A stretch of DNA of 64,000 nt from CAVVXN01 sp963772585 (GTDB taxonomy: Bacteria; Planctomycetota; PLA2; JAEUHO01): assembly GCA_963772585.1 (NCBI GenBank), contig CAVYXV010000014.1:124001-188000 (forward strand), given 5' to 3'. Below, piece by piece: positions 61,914-64,000 of the stretch. The notes beneath the pieces are model-generated. The model was not told where the DNA came from. It ran no database searches and saw only the letters and a list, made by a program, of their open reading frames with translations. Every line of letters starts with the position of its first letter. Position 1 is the stretch's first letter. A program made the position numbers and the translations under genes.

Positions 61914-63065
61914 TCACCTCGCGCGCTGGCCCCAGAGGCGATCGAAGACCCGGCGGAACGCCTGCCGCGCCCCGGGCGAGAGATCCGGTGCGTCGAGATG
62001 CACCCAGTACTGAAAGTGGCGCGTCAGCTCCTCGACCATGGCGGGCGGACAGCCCTCCCCGCACGCGATGGTCCACCAGAGTTGGATTGCCCGTTGGGTG
62101 CGTGACGGGACGCCGTCGTCGGCGCCCTCCAAGGGGGCCCGGTCCCGATCCTCCGTGCTCTGGGCCCGGGCGGCCCGAGCGGCCTCCCACAGGGAGCGTG
62201 CGGCTTCCTCCTCGTTCCCCCGGCTGTGCGCCAACGTGGCGAGGCTCACTCGGGAGCGGAGAAAGGCCAGCCGCCGCTGCGATCGCGGCGAGTTCCCTCG
62301 CTTCCCTTCATGCCGCGCCGCGCGCTTCGAGGGGGTCGGCTCGTCGCGGTGGCGCCGCACGGTCCACACTCGGGTGGAGTCTACGAGCGCCGCGCGCACG
62401 CTCGTGCGGGGCCAGTCGGGCAAGGTCTGCTCGAGCGCCAGGGCGACCTGCGCGCGCACCGAGGCGTCCGTGATGCCGCGCACGCGGATCGCGGACTCGT
62501 CCCGGTCTATGTCCACGGCCTCGTAGTCCCTTCCTTCGACGAGGCCGATGCCGAGCAGGGCCTGGCGTGCGCGATCCAGGGCCCCGTTCAGCTCCAGGGT
62601 CCGCCGGATCTCGTCGGAACTGAACTGGCCGGCTGGTGGCGTCGCCTTCGGCCCCTCGCTCCCACGTTGCCCGCTCGGGCGCGCGTGCTCCTGGAATCGG
62701 CGCATGGCTGCCGGGAGGGTGTCCATGGCGTTCGAAGGGCCCGCGGAGCCGTCGCCGTCGTCCGTCATGGGGCCGGGTGCTGTCGGCCGCTGGCAGACCC
62801 GAACGCGCCACCCTCCATCCTGGCCCCAGGTGCGGAGGTGGATGGTCCCGTGACGCCAAGCGGGGAACGTCGCCAGGAGGACGCGTGCGATGGGAACGAC
62901 GACGTCCGCATCCTGGATCGCGCACACCTCCAGTCCCACGAGCTCGTGATCGAGGTCGATCGACCGGTAGTCCGACAGCCAGTGGATGTCGGCCTCGGCG
63001 AGGGCCCGCATGGCGCTGCCCCAGGCCTCGAGGAGCTCGGGATGAAAGGGGAAGTCCGGGGACAT
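61914..63065 (-). CDS. Unknown protein of the PLD/HNH operon
   Basis: 383 residues, no signal peptide or membrane helix. The head is structured (FHPELLEAWGSAMRALAEAD, LVGLEVCAIQDADVVVPIARVLL), followed by a Ser/Gly/Pro-rich linker (about 95-140), an alpha/beta stretch (LGIGLVEGRDYEAVDIDRDES), a basic region (TPSKRAARHEGKRGNSPRSQRR) and a helical C-terminus. No known family recognised. A TAGGCT box lies ~35 nt upstream of the start. Its position between the AbiEi-like gene and two nucleases makes it a candidate specificity or control component. Confidence 0.6.
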   Translation of the reverse strand: MSPDFPFHPELLEAWGSAMRALAEADIHWLSDYRSIDLDHELVGLEVCAIQDADVVVPIARVLLATFPAWRHGTIHLRTWGQDGGWRVRVCQRPTAPGPMTDDGDGSAGPSNAMDTLPAAMRRFQEHARPSGQRGSEGPKATPPAGQFSSDEIRRTLELNGALDRARQALLGIGLVEGRDYEAVDIDRDESAIRVRGITDASVRAQVALALEQTLPDWPRTSVRAALVDSTRVWTVRRHRDEPTPSKRAARHEGKRGNSPRSQRRLAFLRSRVSLATLAHSRGNEEEAARSLWEAARAARAQSTEDRDRAPLEGADDGVPSRTQRAIQLWWTIACGEGCPPAMVEELTRHFQYWVHLDAPDLSPGARQAFRRVFDRLWGQRAR

Positions 63066-63146
63066 GGGCGTGGGTCCGGATGGCTGGGCCGGGAGCCTAG
63101 ACGGTGCGGGGTCGCCGATTCCAGTTGGCCGTCCGCAGGGACCCGC

Positions 63147-63950
63147 CTACCGCACCGGAGGCAGCAAGGCTGGATCGAATGGAAGGACCGTGTCGGCGAT
63201 GTGCCATTGCTCGCTGTGCCGACGCAGATTCCTCCGCGGGCCGAACCAGATCTTGGCCACGTTGTCGTCACGTAGCTGCGTAGCCAGCGCTGGCCAGAGG
63301 CCCTGCAGCAGGTATGCGAGGCGAGCGCGAACGCTCCGGGGTCGCCCGTGAAGCTCCGCGTGGATGTCGCGCTCCCTTGCCTCGGCGACGAGGTCACCGA
63401 TCCACTCGCGGACGCCGCCCCAGGATCGGACCTGGTTCGGCCGGGCCGCCATGTGGATCAGCGTCGTCTCTGCTCGTTGCACGGGCACGCCACGCAGTGT
63501 CTCCGGCCTGAGCGTGCCGCGAAAGCGGCAGATGCGAGTCTGGCGTGCAAGGCCGGCGGGTGGGTAGATCCCCGGGGGGATCGCCAACTCGAGGGTTTCG
63601 GGGGCCCGGTCGGACAGACCGAACGCCCACGCGGCTGAGGACAGCGCCACCGCGACATCGAGCTCCGGTTCCAGGGCAAGTGCCGCCTGCAGCGGCAACA
63701 GGGGCCCGCCCTTGCTGAAGGGACCCGCGCTGGATCCGGGTGCGAACTCCCACACCCCACGGAGCCCTGTGCTGAGCAACCACCCGCGTTCCCGGAGCCG
63801 GTGGGCGATCAGCGCGGGGGCCGTTCGGAGGCCGTTCTCGTGGGCGATCGCGGCGAGTTCCTCCAGGGTGATGAACTCGGGCTGGTCGAGTTCCAGGCGC
63901 TCGACCACCGGGGCGAGGGACCGCGGGAGGGTTCGTGTCGAATCTCTCAT
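63147..63950 (-). CDS. AbiEi-like protein (type IV antitoxin/transcriptional repressor family)
   Basis: 267 residues from ATG 63950. The N-terminal winged helix (FITLEELAAIAHENGLRTAP, RLRERGWLLSTGLRGVWEFAPGS) and the C-terminal AbiEi domain (ALSSAAWAFGLSDRAPETLEL, RGVPVQRAETTLIHMA, YLLQGLWPALATQL) are clear. Classical AbiEi is followed by the nucleotidyltransferase toxin AbiEii; here the next gene, 81 bp on, is an unrelated unknown protein leading to two nucleases. It may therefore serve as the repressor of this operon. An AT-rich region with TACTAT lies just upstream. Confidence 0.8.
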   Translation of the reverse strand: MRDSTRTLPRSLAPVVERLELDQPEFITLEELAAIAHENGLRTAPALIAHRLRERGWLLSTGLRGVWEFAPGSSAGPFSKGGPLLPLQAALALEPELDVAVALSSAAWAFGLSDRAPETLELAIPPGIYPPAGLARQTRICRFRGTLRPETLRGVPVQRAETTLIHMAARPNQVRSWGGVREWIGDLVAEARERDIHAELHGRPRSVRARLAYLLQGLWPALATQLRDDNVAKIWFGPRRNLRRHSEQWHIADTVLPFDPALLPPVR

Positions 63951-64000
63951 GTAGATCTCAGTTTCGGATAGTAATCGTCATAAATTGACACGAAGTCGGG
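63951..64000. promoter_or_regulatory. AT-rich divergent promoter region at the window end
   Basis: The minus strand has TACTAT (63968-63973), a -10 candidate for the AbiEi-like gene. The plus strand has TTGACA (63985-63990), a -35 candidate for a gene beyond the window. CGTGTCAATTTATGACG on the minus strand has inverted TCA/TGA parts and may be an operator. Confidence 0.45.

Noticed and set aside
63147..63950. Complete AbiE toxin-antitoxin system
   Set aside because: Only the AbiEi-like part is present; the following gene does not resemble the nucleotidyltransferase AbiEii.

Overview
This is a high-GC bacterial chromosome segment. No ribosomal RNA, CRISPR array or phage structural gene is visible. 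The gene set suggests a Gram-negative, probably anaerobic or microaerophilic organism close to Planctomycetota: a BlaI/M56 pair whose peptidase carries secretin-type domains, a gingipain-like peptidase, several lipoproteins, an ExbD-plus-cyclase-fold lipoprotein, a secreted PASTA protein, a four-subunit 2-oxoacid:ferredoxin oxidoreductase, an outer-membrane barrel and AmtB. No phylogenetic marker is present, so the phylum is an inference. Two independent signs point to selenocysteine use: an in-frame TGA at the conserved redox position of a DUF1223 protein (23359-24573), and a 3' fragment of tRNA-Sec (57605-57670).

Layout. 1-9.4 kb: end of a C25 peptidase gene, a secreted hydrolase, a haem-motif sensor kinase with its sigma-54 response regulator (both frameshifted), and a divergent small protein/4Fe-4S/NrfD operon behind a -24/-12 promoter. 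9.6-19.8 kb: a broken esterase, envelope proteins, an ECF sigma/thioredoxin-fold anti-sigma candidate/TPR operon, and thioredoxin. 20-24.6 kb: the por operon (gamma-delta-alpha-beta) followed by the selenoprotein. 24.6-33.8 kb: membrane proteins, a transglutaminase-fold lipoprotein, an APC-type transporter, the blaI-M56 operon with its operator, and a serine hydrolase. 33.9-49.8 kb: two paralogous 92-residue membrane proteins, amtB plus barrel, a NarL/NarX-type pair, a PASTA protein, RhlE helicase, the cyclase-fold lipoprotein and a TPR protein. 49.9-64 kb is accessory and defence-like: an HNH nuclease, a small protein/DUF4062/SIR2-PIN/HTH gene set, a truncated tRNA-Sec, gene fragments, and an AbiEi-like/unknown/PLD-nuclease/sulfur-binding-HNH operon.

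Intergenic DNA carries two dispersed repeat families (R1 and R2) and a 165-bp tandem element whose units have inverted ends. Several genes have a TAnnnT box 5-6 nt before the start codon, which suggests leaderless transcripts.

Best candidates for something new: the DUF4062 + SIR2-PIN operon, the UxxC DUF1223 selenoprotein, and the PLD + sulfur-binding HNH operon right of the tRNA-Sec fragment. Frameshifts in four otherwise good genes could be real decay or assembly error; raw reads would decide.
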